Of a stretch of DNA of 64,000 bases, positions 9,552 to 19,636 are shown piece after piece (within the stretch, counting starts at the first letter, position 1; every line of letters begins with the position of its first letter). Under the pieces are notes generated by a model, which ran no database searches, was not told the origin of the DNA, and was given only the letters and a program-made list of their open reading frames with translations. Both the position numbers and the translations under genes were made by a program. Source of the stretch: Aliigemmobacter aestuarii (GTDB lineage Bacteria; Pseudomonadota; Alphaproteobacteria; Rhodobacterales; Rhodobacteraceae); NCBI RefSeq assembly GCF_004799285.1, contig NZ_SSND01000001.1, positions 186,001-250,000 of the forward strand. Reading direction: 5' to 3'.

Positions 9552-10157
9552 TTATTCGACGGTGACCTTGGCCATGTGATCGGGCTCGATCACCTCGCCG
9601 TTCGATCCGGTGCCGCGCTTGATGGCGTCCACCACTTCCATCCCCGCGATCACGCGGCCGACGACCGTGTACTGGCCGTCAAGATGGGGGGCCGGGGCGA
9701 ACATGATGAAGAACTGGCTGTTGGCGGAATTCGGGTCCATTGCCCGCGCCATGCCGACGACGCCGCGGTCGAAGCTGACCGAAGAGAATTCGGCCGGAAG
9801 GTCGGGACGGGACGATCCGCCCATCCCCGCCATCGAGGTATCGCCGCCGGTCTTGCCGAACTGCACGTCGCCGGTCTGGGCCATGAAGCCTTCGATCACG
9901 CGGTGGAAGACCACCCCGTCATAGGCGCCTTCGGTGGCCAGTGCGGTGATCTGTTCGACATGCTTGGGCGCGACATCGGGAAGAAGGTCGATCACGACAG
10001 TGCCGGTTGCGCTGCCTGCGACCTCGATCCGGAGGTTCGGGCCGGGGCCGTCTTCCTGCGCCAGAGCGGGGGTGACGAACTGCGTGACGGCGAACCCGCC
10101 GACCACGGCCAGACCCAGGGCGAAAAGCCCGCCTGCGATGATGCGGTCAGAGGACAT
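9552..10157 (-). CDS. Exported cyclophilin-type peptidyl-prolyl cis-trans isomerase
   Basis: This 201-residue PPIase has an N-terminal signal sequence or anchor ('IIAGGLFALGLAVVGGFAVTQFVTPALAQ') followed by a cyclophilin domain. Family residues are present: 'YDGVVFHRVIEGFMAQTGD' (FHRVI..FM.Q.GD), 'NSANSQFFIMFAPAPHLDGQYTVVGRVIAGMEVVD'. It accelerates prolyl isomerisation, here probably in the periplasm. The gene overlaps the cytoplasmic cyclophilin gene upstream by 11 bp and ends in an intrinsic terminator. The tandem of an exported and a cytoplasmic cyclophilin is likely an old duplication. Confidence 0.93.
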   Translation of the reverse strand: MSSDRIIAGGLFALGLAVVGGFAVTQFVTPALAQEDGPGPNLRIEVAGSATGTVVIDLLPDVAPKHVEQITALATEGAYDGVVFHRVIEGFMAQTGDVQFGKTGGDTSMAGMGGSSRPDLPAEFSSVSFDRGVVGMARAMDPNSANSQFFIMFAPAPHLDGQYTVVGRVIAGMEVVDAIKRGTGSNGEVIEPDHMAKVTVE

Positions 10158-10656
10158 CGGCGGCCACCCTTACGGTGATCATCCGGTCGGGGTTCGCCGG
10201 CGGTTCGCCCCGGGTGATCTTGTCGACATGTTCCATCCCCGAAATCACGCGGCCATAGACGGTGTACTGGCCGTTCAGGAAATGGTTGTCCTTGAAGTTG
10301 ATGAAGAACTGGCTGTTGGCCGAGTTCGGGTTCTGCGACCGCGCCGCGCCGAGCGTGCCACGGTCATGCGGCAGCTTGGAAAATTCGGCCGGCAGGTCGG
10401 GATAGTTCGAGCCGCCGGTGCCCGCGCGCCGCAGGTTGAAGTTGTTTTCCATATTGCCGTTGGCCACATCGCCCGACTGGGCCATGAAACCTTCGATCAC
10501 GCGATGGAAGCAGACATTGTCATAGGCCTTGTCGCGGGCCAGCTGCTTCATCCGTTCGCTGTGCTTGGGCGCCACATCGGGCAGGAGGGCGATCACCACT
10601 TCGCCGTCCTTCAGCGTCATGATGATGGTGTTTTCAGGGTCCTTGATCTCGGCCAT
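10147..10656 (-). CDS. ppiB: Cytoplasmic cyclophilin-type peptidyl-prolyl cis-trans isomerase
   Basis: This 169-residue single-domain cyclophilin lacks a signal peptide ('MAEIKDPENTIIMTLKDGEVVI'). It shows 'YDNVCFHRVIEGFMAQSGD', 'NSANSQFFINFKDNHFLNGQYTVYGRVISGMEHVDKI', the catalytic Arg and substrate pocket of the family. A 21-codon upstream extension is open but is basic and unconserved in character; the ATG at 10656 follows AAGGAG. It is the first gene of a two-gene unit with the exported paralogue and is divergent from pgk. Confidence 0.93.
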   Translation of the reverse strand: MAEIKDPENTIIMTLKDGEVVIALLPDVAPKHSERMKQLARDKAYDNVCFHRVIEGFMAQSGDVANGNMENNFNLRRAGTGGSNYPDLPAEFSKLPHDRGTLGAARSQNPNSANSQFFINFKDNHFLNGQYTVYGRVISGMEHVDKITRGEPPANPDRMITVRVAADVL

Positions 10657-10812
10657 CGGCGCGGGTCTCCTTCTTTTCGGGGCGAAAGTAGCGACACTTC
10701 GGCGCAAGGGAAAGGGCAAACCCCGTTCAGGACCCCGTGATCGGTTGACGCGGGACGGTCATTCGGCGGAAACAGGGCGCGGCCCCGCTAACGCCGGAAG
10801 AGGGAGAGACCG

Positions 10813-11991
10813 ATGGCTTGGAAGACGCTGGATGACATGGACCTTGCGGGCAAGGTCGTGCTGACGCGGGTCGATATCAACGTGCCGATGGAAGACGGCC
10901 GCGTGACGGACACGACGCGGATCGACAAGATCGTGCCGACCGTCAAGGACATTCAAGCCAAGGGGGGCAAGGTGGTGCTCTTGGCCCATTACGGACGACC
11001 GAAGGGCAAGGTGGTGCCCGAGATGAGCCTGAACCTCGTGCGGCCCGCGCTTGAGGTGGCGCTTGGCCAGAGCGTGACCTTCATGGACGCGCCAGAGCGC
11101 GCCGCGATCGACGCGCTGCCCGCGGGCGCCGTCGTGCTGGCGGAAAACACCCGGTTCCACCCCGGCGAGGAAAAGAACGACCCCGCGCTTGCGGCCGAAT
11201 TCGCGGGGCTTGGCGATGTCTTCTGCAACGATGCCTTTTCTGCCGCGCACCGGGCGCATGCCTCGACCGAGGGGCTGGCGCGCCTGCTGCCTGCCTGTGC
11301 GGGCCGCCTGATGGCCGAGGAACTGGCCGCGCTGGATGCGGCGCTTGGCAAGCCCGCGCGCCCGGTGGTGGCGGTGGTGGGCGGCGCGAAAGTGTCGACC
11401 AAGCTGGACCTTCTGGGAAATCTGGTCACGAAGGTCGATCATCTGGTGATCGGCGGGGGGATGGCCAACACCTTCCTTGTGGCGCAGGGGATCGAGGTGG
11501 GAAAAAGCCTTGCCGAACGCGACATGGCCGACACGGCGCGCGAGATCATGGCGAAGGCGGGGGCCGCGGGCTGCACCATCCACCTGCCGGTGGATGTCGT
11601 CGTGGCGCGCGAATTCAAGGCCGGGGCCGCGCATGAGACCGTGGCAGCCGAGGCCTGTCCGGCGGATGCGATGATCCTTGATGCGGGCCCGGCCACGGTC
11701 GTCGCGATCGAACGGGTTTTCGAGGACGCGAAGACGCTGATCTGGAACGGGCCGCTGGGGGCGTTTGAAATCGCACCCTTCGACCGCGCGACCAATGCGG
11801 CGGCGCAGGCGGCGGCGCGGCTGACCCGTGCGGGGCGGCTTGTTTCGGTGGCGGGCGGCGGCGACACGGTGGCGGCCCTCAATCAGGCAGGGGCGGCGGC
11901 GGATTTCACCTTCATATCGACCGCGGGCGGCGCGTTCCTCGAATGGATGGAGGGCAAGGAGTTGCCCGGCGTCGCGGCGCTGATGGGCTGA
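10813..11991 (+). CDS. pgk: Phosphoglycerate kinase
   Basis: This 392-residue glycolytic kinase interconverts 1,3-bisphosphoglycerate/ADP and 3-phosphoglycerate/ATP. Signature motifs are '[24 protein letters not shown]' near residue 15 (PGK signature), '[12 protein letters not shown]' (substrate basic patch), '[15 protein letters not shown]' and C-terminal '[13 protein letters not shown]' (nucleotide loop). GGAAGAGGGAGAG precedes the start. The gene is single, divergent from the cyclophilins, and ends at a strong intrinsic terminator. Confidence 0.97.
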   Translation: MAWKTLDDMDLAGKVVLTRVDINVPMEDGRVTDTTRIDKIVPTVKDIQAKGGKVVLLAHYGRPKGKVVPEMSLNLVRPALEVALGQSVTFMDAPERAAIDALPAGAVVLAENTRFHPGEEKNDPALAAEFAGLGDVFCNDAFSAAHRAHASTEGLARLLPACAGRLMAEELAALDAALGKPARPVVAVVGGAKVSTKLDLLGNLVTKVDHLVIGGGMANTFLVAQGIEVGKSLAERDMADTAREIMAKAGAAGCTIHLPVDVVVAREFKAGAAHETVAAEACPADAMILDAGPATVVAIERVFEDAKTLIWNGPLGAFEIAPFDRATNAAAQAAARLTRAGRLVSVAGGGDTVAALNQAGAAADFTFISTAGGAFLEWMEGKELPGVAALMG

Positions 11992-12022
11992 TCGGCCCGC
12001 TCAGGGGACGCAGGGAAAGGAA

Positions 12023-12052
12023 AAAGGCCCGCCAACACCGTGGCGGGCCTTT
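12023..12052. terminator. Bidirectional intrinsic terminator after pgk
   Basis: A 12-bp perfect stem (AAAGGCCCGCCA with its complement, 6-nt loop) is flanked by an A run on the left and Ts on the right. It sits between the convergent ends of pgk and the RTX gene and can serve both. Confidence 0.88.
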
Positions 12053-12077
12053 GCATGCCGGGCGTTCCGCGCCGCGA

Positions 12078-12932
12078 TCAGATGAAATCTTCCAGCAATT
12101 GCAGGTTCTGGAACAAAGCATCCTTGTCGGTCAGGCCGGCAAAGAGGACGCGGGCTTCCCCCAGACGCAGGACGACGCTGTTGTCGAATTCGCGGGCGTT
12201 CTGATCGACGAATTCCGACAGTTCGCGCCCCCCGGTGACCGCACGGTCAAGCACCAGCGCATCCTCGGCCCTGAAGCCATAGACGATGTCGCGCCCGCTG
12301 CCTGCGCGAAAGATGAACGCATCCGCACCGCGGCCGCCGGTCATCGCGTCGTCTCCGGCCCCGCCCAGGAACACGTCATCCCCGAAGCCGCCGATCATGC
12401 TGTCGGCCCCTGCCCCGCCGTTCATCCGGTCGGCGCCTTCGCCGCCCACGATCCGGTCGTTACCCGCCCCGCCCTCCATGCGGTTCGCACCGGCCCCGCC
12501 GAAGATGCGGTCGTTCCCTTTGCCGCCGAAAAGAACGTCGTTTCCGCCGTTGCCGAACAAGTTGTCGTCGCCCGAAAAGCCATAGAGGCGATCGCCGCGG
12601 CCCGAGCCTTCCACAGTATCGGAGCCCGTCATCAGAAAGCCCAGAAGCGTCTGCCCGATCAGCGCCGTGCCCTGTTCCTGGAAGTCGACGGCGTTTGCCG
12701 CGAAGGAATTGATCTTCAGCTGCGCAACGCCGTCCTCGACATAGGTCATGGCGCGGAAATTGCCCGACGTGGCCCCGACCGTGCGGTTCCAGTCATAGCT
12801 GCCCCACATCCGCATGATGCCTTCGCCATAATCCAGCGCCAGCGCATTGATGCCGAGCGGTGAGGGATCTCCGAATGTATTGGTGAACAGGTCGGCCATG
12901 TTGAAGGCCTTGAGGGCTACGATACGCGCCAT
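12078..12932 (-). CDS. RTX-type calcium-binding repeat protein
   Basis: This 284-residue protein has a central block of about ten RTX nonapeptides (GGxGxDxxx; residues about 120-220, for example 'GGKGNDRIF', 'GGAGNDRIV', 'GGAGADSMI', 'GGAGDDAMT'), which form a calcium-stabilised beta-roll. The C-terminus ends 'ALFQNLQLLEDFI', a hydrophobic tail of the kind used as a type I secretion signal. The N-terminal 110 residues are not recognised. The ATG at 12932 is preferred because GGGAG lies 8 bp upstream; a TTG five codons earlier would overlap that site. No type I secretion genes are nearby, so the exporter must be elsewhere. Function (adhesin, enzyme or S-layer-like) is unknown. Confidence 0.8.
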   Translation of the reverse strand: MARIVALKAFNMADLFTNTFGDPSPLGINALALDYGEGIMRMWGSYDWNRTVGATSGNFRAMTYVEDGVAQLKINSFAANAVDFQEQGTALIGQTLLGFLMTGSDTVEGSGRGDRLYGFSGDDNLFGNGGNDVLFGGKGNDRIFGGAGANRMEGGAGNDRIVGGEGADRMNGGAGADSMIGGFGDDVFLGGAGDDAMTGGRGADAFIFRAGSGRDIVYGFRAEDALVLDRAVTGGRELSEFVDQNAREFDNSVVLRLGEARVLFAGLTDKDALFQNLQLLEDFI

Positions 12933-12947
12933 ACGACACACTCCCAA

Positions 12948-13261
12948 ACTTTAGACGCCGGCGACCGGCAACCACACCCCGTGACCCTTCCCGATCGTGG
13001 ATATTTTGTAAAGTTTGTCATGCATTTGTGGCGCAATTGAGAACAATCCGGGTCTTCCGGCGGGTTTGTCGCGTGCGCCGTCCGGCGGGATCAGCCGAAG
13101 GTTGCGCCTTGGCATGGGCCATCCGGCCGATCGCGGCAGAACCCGCCTTGCGAATCGCGCGGAATCCCGTTGTTTCCATGGTGTTAGCGCGAACATCATT
13201 GCGCAGCGCTTTTGCCCGCTCTAAGCCGCGATCAGGCCCCACACCGAAGCAGGAGCGACAG
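12948..13261. other. Divergent intergenic region between RTX gene and fba
   Basis: This stretch of about 314 bp has no convincing gene. It holds an AT-rich patch near 13000-13030 likely to contain promoter elements for the RTX gene, and the LacI-type operator candidate at 13182-13195 upstream of fba. A frame upstream of fba stays open through part of it but has no start or composition suggesting real coding. Confidence 0.6.
13182..13195. promoter_or_regulatory. LacI-family-like operator upstream of fba
   Basis: TGTTAGCGCGAACA is a 14-bp palindrome with one mismatched pair and the central CG typical of LacI-family operators. It resembles the TGTTAGCGCTAACA-type site I associate with the central-carbon regulator CceR of Rhodobacterales. 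It lies 66 bp upstream of the aldolase start. Confidence 0.5.
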
Positions 13262-14191
13262 ATGCGTGCCAGCAAGCAAGTCCAGAAGATCCTTTCCAAC
13301 TATGAAGGCGAAACCCCCGGCGTGAAGGCCAACCTGTGCCGCATGCTGATGGAGGGCAAGCTGGGCGGCACGGGCAAGATGATCATCCTGCCGGTCGATC
13401 AGGGCTTTGAGCACGGTCCCGCGCGCACCTTCGCGCCGAACCCGGCGGCCTATGATCCGCATTACCATTATCAGCTGGCGATCGACGCGGGTCTGAATGC
13501 CTATGCGGCACCTCTGGGGATGCTCGAAGCGGGCGCGGACACGTTCGCGGGCCAGATCCCGACGATCCTGAAGGTGAACAGCGCCAACAGCCTGATGTCG
13601 GACACCGCGGGAAAGAACCAGGCGATCACGGCATCGGTTGACGATGCGCTGCGGCTTGGCTGCTCGGCCATCGGGTTCACCATCTATCCCGGCTCCGATA
13701 TGGCGCTGGAAATGTACGAGGAAATCAGCGCGATGCGCGAGGAAGCCGCGCGTAAGGGCGTGGCGACGGTGATCTGGTCCTATCCGCGGGGCGAGGCGAT
13801 CACCAAGGACGGCGAGACGGCGATCGACGTGGCGGCCTATGCGGCGCAGATCGCGGCCCTTCTGGGCGCGCATATCATCAAGATCAAACTGTCGACCGAT
13901 CACCTGATGCTGGGCGAAGCCAAGAAGGTCTACGAAAAGGAAGGGATCGACATCGCGACGCAGGCCGCGCGCGTTCGCCACTGCATGCAGTCGTCGTTCA
14001 ACGGGCGGCGGATCGTGGTGTTCTCGGGCGGGGCCAAGAAGGGCGAGGACAGCGTCTATGACGATGCCCGCGCCATCCGTGACGGCGGCGGCAACGGGTC
14101 AATCATCGGGCGGAACAGCTTCCAGCGGTCGCGCGAGGATGCGCTGGCGATGCTGGCCAAGCTGGTGGACATCTACAAGGGGAAAGCCTGA
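13262..14191 (+). CDS. fba: Class I fructose-bisphosphate aldolase (DhnA/FbaB type)
   Basis: This 309-residue DhnA-family aldolase cleaves or forms fructose-1,6-bisphosphate through a Schiff-base lysine. Visible are 'GKMIILPVDQGFEHGPARTF' near the N-terminus, 'TVIWSYPRGEAITKDGETAIDVAAYAAQIAALLGAHIIKIKL' (active-site Lys strand), and the phosphate-binding end 'RIVVFSGGAKKGEDSVYDDARAIRDGGGNGSIIGRNSFQR'. The ATG at 13262 follows AGGAGCGACAG; longer upstream frames are rejected. It sits between an RTX gene and an ftsB-like gene. An operator-like palindrome upstream suggests carbon-source control. Confidence 0.9.
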   Translation: MRASKQVQKILSNYEGETPGVKANLCRMLMEGKLGGTGKMIILPVDQGFEHGPARTFAPNPAAYDPHYHYQLAIDAGLNAYAAPLGMLEAGADTFAGQIPTILKVNSANSLMSDTAGKNQAITASVDDALRLGCSAIGFTIYPGSDMALEMYEEISAMREEAARKGVATVIWSYPRGEAITKDGETAIDVAAYAAQIAALLGAHIIKIKLSTDHLMLGEAKKVYEKEGIDIATQAARVRHCMQSSFNGRRIVVFSGGAKKGEDSVYDDARAIRDGGGNGSIIGRNSFQRSREDALAMLAKLVDIYKGKA

Positions 14192-14266
14192 GGTCCCGTG
14201 CCGGGCCTGAGGCAACGGGCGGCATCCCCTGCCCCAAGGCGGCAAGACCCGATCATTCCTGACTTT

Positions 14267-14293
14267 TTCGCGAAGGGGGATTCCCTTCGCGAA
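14267..14293. repeat. Perfect 11-bp inverted repeat between fba and the ftsB-like gene
   Basis: TTCGCGAAGGG and its exact complement are separated by 5 bp, 75 bp after the fba stop. No T run follows on either strand, so it is not a canonical intrinsic terminator. It may be a 3'-end stabilising hairpin or a protein site. Confidence 0.6.
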
Positions 14294-14354
14294 TCACATG
14301 TGCCATGATTCTCTCATGGTCCGCGGCGAATGACGGACCGGACGAGGCAGGCAG

Positions 14355-14657
14355 ATGTCCACACAAGGTGCGCGCCCCGCAATCGGCGGGTTTCTGTTGA
14401 TGTCGCTGGCGGTCGCGCTTGGCGGTTATTTCACCTTTGCCGCCGTGCAGGGGGATTTCGGCGTTTTCCGTCAGGTCCAGCTTCAGGCCGAGATCGAGGA
14501 TCTCGAGGCCGAGCGTGACAGGTTGCGCGCAGAACTGTCCGAGGTGCAAAACCGCACGCGCCGCCTGTCCGACGCTTTTCTGGACATCGACCTTCTGGAC
14601 GAACAGGTGCGCGACGTCCTGGGATATGTCCGCGCCGACGAGATCGTGATCCGCTGA
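14355..14657 (+). CDS. Septum formation initiator family protein (FtsB/DivIC-like)
   Basis: This 100-residue bitopic membrane protein has a short cytoplasmic N-terminus, one transmembrane helix ('FLLMSLAVALGGYFTFAAV', about residues 13-31), and a periplasmic coiled coil ('QLQAEIEDLEAERDRLRAELSEVQNRTRRLSD', about 42-73). The C-terminal 'LDIDLLDEQVRDVLGYVRADEIVI' is typical of alphaproteobacterial FtsB-like proteins. FtsB joins FtsL and FtsQ in the divisome. Position directly upstream of the pdh operon is the usual alphaproteobacterial arrangement. An intrinsic terminator separates it from pdhA. Confidence 0.85.
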   Translation: MSTQGARPAIGGFLLMSLAVALGGYFTFAAVQGDFGVFRQVQLQAEIEDLEAERDRLRAELSEVQNRTRRLSDAFLDIDLLDEQVRDVLGYVRADEIVIR

Positions 14658-14682
14658 ACACCGCCCTGGCGACCCATGCAGG

Positions 14683-14709
14683 ACGCGCAAGAAACCCTTG
14701 CGCGTTTTT
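14683..14709 (+). terminator. Intrinsic terminator after the ftsB-like gene
   Basis: ACGCGCAAG and CTTGCGCGT pair around a 5-nt loop and are followed by TTTTT-C. It isolates the division gene from the downstream pdh operon. Confidence 0.9.
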
Positions 14710-14742
14710 CCTTTGCCTTGTTTTCCCGATAGGCTAAAGATA

Positions 14743-14756
14743 GTTTAACACTAAAC
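14743..14756. promoter_or_regulatory. Inverted repeat in the pdhA promoter region
   Basis: GTTTA-ACAC-TAAAC is a perfect 5+5 inverted repeat in the only AT-rich stretch upstream of pdhA, 30 bp before its start codon. Position fits an operator or promoter-overlapping site; the regulator is unknown. Confidence 0.35.
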
Positions 14757-14786
14757 CATTCTTGCCACCGATGGGAGGAAATTGCG

Positions 14787-15776
14787 ATGGCCGCGAAGAA
14801 GCCGGCGGACAAACCCAATATATCCAAGGAAGAATTGCTGAAGTTCTACCGTGAGATGCTGCTGATCCGCCGATTCGAGGAAAAGGCCGGCCAGCTTTAC
14901 GGCATGGGCCTGATCGGCGGCTTTTGCCACCTCTACATCGGGCAGGAAGCAGTGGTCGTCGGCCTTGAGGCCGCCGCCAAGGAAGGCGACAAGCGCATCA
15001 CCAGCTACCGCGACCACGGCCATATGCTGGCCTGCGGCATGGACCCCAAGGGCGTCATGGCCGAACTGACCGGGCGGATCGGCGGCTACTCCAAGGGCAA
15101 GGGCGGGTCGATGCACATGTTCTCGAAGGAACGCCATTTCTATGGCGGCCACGGGATCGTGGGGGCGCAGGTGCCACTGGGTGCGGGCCTTGCCTTCGCC
15201 GACAAGTACCTCGGCAATGACAACGTGACCTTCACCTATTTCGGCGACGGCGCGGCCAACCAGGGGCAGGTCTATGAAACCTACAACATGGCCGAGCTTT
15301 GGGACCTGCCCGTGATCTTCGTGATCGAGAACAACCAGTATGCCATGGGCACCAGCGTCAAGCGCGCGACGAAATCGACCACGCTTTACGAACGCGGTGT
15401 CGCTTATGGCATTCCGGGCGAACAGGTGGACGGCATGGACGTTCTTGCTGTGAAGGCCGCAGGCGAGAAGGCCGTGGCACACTGCCGCGCGGGCAAGGGC
15501 CCGTATATCCTCGAAATGATGACCTATCGCTATCGCGGGCATTCGATGTCGGACCCGGCGAAATATCGCACCCGCGAAGAGGTGCAGAAGATGCGCGACG
15601 AACGCGACGCCATCGAACATGTGCGCGATCTGCTGTTGAACGGCGGCCATGCCAGCGCCGATGACCTGAAAGCCATCGACCGCGAGATCAAGGACATCGT
15701 GAACGACTCCGCCGAGTTCTCGAAGGAAAGCCCCGAGCCGCCCGTCGAGGAACTCTGGACCGACATCTACGCCTGA
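14787..15776 (+). CDS. pdhA: Pyruvate dehydrogenase E1 component, alpha subunit
   Basis: This 329-residue alpha chain of the heterotetrameric E1 decarboxylates pyruvate with thiamine diphosphate and acetylates the lipoyl group of E2. The ThDP motif starts '[20 protein letters not shown]' near residue 153 and ends '[10 protein letters not shown]'. The phosphorylation-loop-like segment '[16 protein letters not shown]' near residue 248 is also present. An N-terminal Lys/Ala-rich leader ('[18 protein letters not shown]') is typical of alphaproteobacteria. GGGAGGAAA precedes the start. First gene of pdhA-pdhB-pdhC, with 13 bp to pdhB. Confidence 0.97.
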   Translation: MAAKKPADKPNISKEELLKFYREMLLIRRFEEKAGQLYGMGLIGGFCHLYIGQEAVVVGLEAAAKEGDKRITSYRDHGHMLACGMDPKGVMAELTGRIGGYSKGKGGSMHMFSKERHFYGGHGIVGAQVPLGAGLAFADKYLGNDNVTFTYFGDGAANQGQVYETYNMAELWDLPVIFVIENNQYAMGTSVKRATKSTTLYERGVAYGIPGEQVDGMDVLAVKAAGEKAVAHCRAGKGPYILEMMTYRYRGHSMSDPAKYRTREEVQKMRDERDAIEHVRDLLLNGGHASADDLKAIDREIKDIVNDSAEFSKESPEPPVEELWTDIYA

Positions 15777-15789
15777 GGGGGAAAGAACA

Positions 15790-17166
<1,377 letters not shown>

Positions 17167-17175
17167 GGTGAGGAA

Positions 17176-18498
17176 ATGGCTATTGAAATCCTGATGCCCG
17201 CCCTTTCGCCCACGATGGAGGAAGGCACGCTGGCCAAATGGCTGGTGAAGGAAGGCGACGAGGTCAAATCCGGCCAGATCATCGCCGAGATCGAGACCGA
17301 CAAGGCGACGATGGAATTCGAAGCGGTCGACGAAGGGATCATGGGCAAGATCCTGATCGCCGAGGGAACCTCGGGCGTGAAGGTGAACACGCCGATCGCT
17401 GTCCTTGTCGAGGAAGGCGAAAGTGCCGATGCGGCCCCCGCGGCGGCATCCCCGGCCCCCGCGGCAGCATCTCCGCCCCCTGCCGCGACAGCGGCGCCGG
17501 CCGCACCATCGGCGCCTGCTCCGGCCGCGCCCAAGGCCGACGGCAAGCGCGTCTTTGCCTCGCCACTTGCTCGGCGCATCGCGAAGGACAAGGGGATTGA
17601 CCTGTCGGCGATCACCGGTTCCGGCCCGCATGGCCGGATCGTCCGCGCCGATGTCGAGGGGCTGAGCGCGAGCACCGCCAAACCGGCAGTCCCCGCGGCT
17701 TCGGCGGCTCCGGTGGCAGCCGCTCCGCTGTCGACCGCGGCCCCTGCCCCGGCAGCGGCGCCCACCGGCCCCTCGGCCGAGATGGTGATGAAAATGTATG
17801 CCGACCGTGCCTACGAAGAGGTGCCGCTTGACGGCATGCGCCGGACCATCGCGGCCCGCCTGTCCGAAGCCAAGCAGACGATCCCGCATTTCTACCTGCG
17901 CCGCGAGGTCAGGCTGGATGCGCTGATGGCCTTCCGCGCGCAACTGAACAAGCAGCTTGAAGCCCGCGGTGTGAAGCTTTCGGTCAACGACTTCATCATC
18001 AAGGCCTCTGCGCTGGCCCTGCAGGCGGTGCCTGATGCGAATGCCGTCTGGGCGGGTGACCGGATGCTGCGCCTGAAGCCCTCGGATGTCGCTGTTGCGG
18101 TTGCGGTTGAAGGTGGCCTTTTCACCCCCGTCCTGCGCGATGCCCATCTGAAATCTCTATCGGCCCTCTCGGCCGAGATGAAGGACCTCGCCACCCGCGC
18201 GAAGACGAAGAAACTTGCCCCCCATGAATACCAGGGTGGCAGCTTCGCGATTTCCAACCTCGGGATGTTCGGGATCGAGAACTTCGACGCCGTGATCAAC
18301 CCTCCGCACGGGTCGATCCTCGCCGTCGGCGCCGGTCTCAAGAAACCGGTGGTCTTGGCAGACGGGACGATCGGCGTGGCCACTGTCATGTCGATGACAT
18401 TGTCGGTGGATCACCGCGTCATCGACGGGGCACTTGGAGCCCAGTTCCTTCAGTCGCTCGTCGACAATCTGGAAAACCCGATCACGATGCTGGCCTGA
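17176..18498 (+). CDS. pdhC: Dihydrolipoamide acetyltransferase (PDH E2)
   Basis: This 440-residue PDH core protein contains a lipoyl domain (about 1-78, Lys43), an Ala/Pro linker and a peripheral subunit-binding domain (about 120-157, '[35 protein letters not shown]'). After a second linker comes the catalytic acyltransferase domain (about 205-440). The catalytic His and Asp lie in '[20 protein letters not shown]' near the C-terminus. It transfers the acetyl group from lipoyl to CoA. It is last in the operon; no lpd (E3) gene is in the immediate window, and transcription ends at a strong hairpin. Confidence 0.97.
   Translation: MAIEILMPALSPTMEEGTLAKWLVKEGDEVKSGQIIAEIETDKATMEFEAVDEGIMGKILIAEGTSGVKVNTPIAVLVEEGESADAAPAAASPAPAAASPPPAATAAPAAPSAPAPAAPKADGKRVFASPLARRIAKDKGIDLSAITGSGPHGRIVRADVEGLSASTAKPAVPAASAAPVAAAPLSTAAPAPAAAPTGPSAEMVMKMYADRAYEEVPLDGMRRTIAARLSEAKQTIPHFYLRREVRLDALMAFRAQLNKQLEARGVKLSVNDFIIKASALALQAVPDANAVWAGDRMLRLKPSDVAVAVAVEGGLFTPVLRDAHLKSLSALSAEMKDLATRAKTKKLAPHEYQGGSFAISNLGMFGIENFDAVINPPHGSILAVGAGLKKPVVLADGTIGVATVMSMTLSVDHRVIDGALGAQFLQSLVDNLENPITMLA
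17185..17363 (+). repeat. 179-bp identical repeat, copy in pdhC lipoyl domain
   Basis: Partner of 15799-15977, 1386 bp downstream in the same orientation. Sequence outside the block diverges at once (GCAACT versus GCTATT on the left, GCACGCAGAAC versus GAACCTCGGGC on the right). Confidence 0.95.
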
Positions 18499-18518
18499 TT
18501 TCCGGCTTTAGACAGAAG

Positions 18519-18546
18519 AAAGGCCCGGGCACCACCCGGGCCTTTT
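18519..18546. terminator. Bidirectional intrinsic terminator between pdhC and cysE
   Basis: AAAGGCCCGGG pairs with CCCGGGCCTTT around a 5-nt loop. A-rich and T-rich flanks allow function on both strands between the convergent gene ends. Confidence 0.9.
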
Positions 18547-18563
18547 CACATCGTCCCTGCGCT

Positions 18564-19388
18564 TCAGCGTCCGGTCGCCCTGTCTTCGCCGATGTGCAGA
18601 TGATCCATGCTGACCGAAGGCTGCGAACAGCCCGCTTCGCCCACCACTCGGGCCGGGATACCCGCCACCGTCGTGCAGCGCGGCACATCCGTCAGCACGA
18701 CCGAACCGGCCGCGATCCGGGAACATTCGCCCACGCGGATGTTGCCCAGCACCTTGGCCCCCGCACCGATCAACACGCCGTTGCCGATCTTGGGATGACG
18801 GTCGCCGTCCTCCTTGCCGGTGCCACCAAGCGTGACCGAATGCAGCATCGAGACGTTGTCGCCCACAACCGCGGTTTCACCGATGACGATCGAATGGGCG
18901 TGGTCGATCATGATGCCGCGCCCGATCCGCGCGGCCGGATGAATGTCAACACCAAAGACCTCAGAAACCCTCATCTGCACGAAATAGGCCATGTCGTGGC
19001 GCCCCTGACGCCAGAGCCAGTTGCCGATCCGGTAGGCCTGTACCGCCTGGAAGCCCTTGAAGAACAGGATCGGCTGCAGATAGCGATGGCAGGCAGGGTC
19101 GCGATCGAACACCGCCACCAGATCCGCACGCGCCGCCTGCCCGATTTCGGGATCCGAGGCATAGGCTTCGTCGGCCGTTTCCCGAAGGATCTGTTCGCTC
19201 ATCTCGCCGGATGCGAGTTTCAGCGAAAAGCGATACGCCAGCGCCCGTTCAAGCGTCGGATGGTGCAACAGGCTGGAATGGACCAGACCGCCAAGAAGCG
19301 GTTCCGCACGGATCGCCTCAAGCGCCTCTTCCCGCACCCGTTCCCAGACCGGGTCAAGCTGTGCGATCTTCGGTTTTGTTTCGGCCAT
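18564..19388 (-). CDS. cysE: Serine O-acetyltransferase
   Basis: This 274-residue enzyme makes O-acetylserine from serine and acetyl-CoA, the first step of cysteine synthesis. An N-terminal helical SATase domain (about 12-150) precedes a left-handed beta-helix with hexapeptide repeats ('DIHPAARIGRGIMIDHAHSIVIGETAVVGDNVSMLHSVTLGG...'). The catalytic His lies in 'IDHAHSIVIGE'. A perfect AGGAGG lies 6 bp before the ATG at 19388; the 18-codon upstream extension is very basic and rejected. It lies downstream of the GTA cluster on the same strand but is insulated from it by a hairpin. A cysE gene beside the GTA cluster also occurs in related genomes. Confidence 0.95.
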   Translation of the reverse strand: MAETKPKIAQLDPVWERVREEALEAIRAEPLLGGLVHSSLLHHPTLERALAYRFSLKLASGEMSEQILRETADEAYASDPEIGQAARADLVAVFDRDPACHRYLQPILFFKGFQAVQAYRIGNWLWRQGRHDMAYFVQMRVSEVFGVDIHPAARIGRGIMIDHAHSIVIGETAVVGDNVSMLHSVTLGGTGKEDGDRHPKIGNGVLIGAGAKVLGNIRVGECSRIAAGSVVLTDVPRCTTVAGIPARVVGEAGCSQPSVSMDHLHIGEDRATGR

Positions 19389-19470
19389 CTGTCGCCTCCT
19401 TTTACGTCGCGCAGAATACCACAGCCTCCGGACCAAGCCCATAGATCACGAACATCTCGCACTTTTGTCA

Positions 19471-19501
19471 GGCCCCCGGTGCCACAAGGAACGCGGGGGC
19501 C
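19471..19501 (-). terminator. Probable terminator of the GTA operon
   Basis: GGCCCCCG and CGGGGGCC form an 8-bp perfect stem with a 15-nt loop, 136 bp past the g15 stop and 83 bp before cysE. The tail TGACAAAAG lacks a proper U run, so it may be weak or Rho-assisted. Confidence 0.5.
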
Positions 19502-19636
19502 GCAAAGCAGGCATCAGGCCGCCATGGCCTCGGCGCCGCTTCAGCCCCGGCAGAAGGATGGCCGGCACGGGCCCGAGCCACCGCAACAAGGGGAGGACCG
19601 GCCCCCCGATGGTCGCCCGACCGTTGATCCTGCGTG

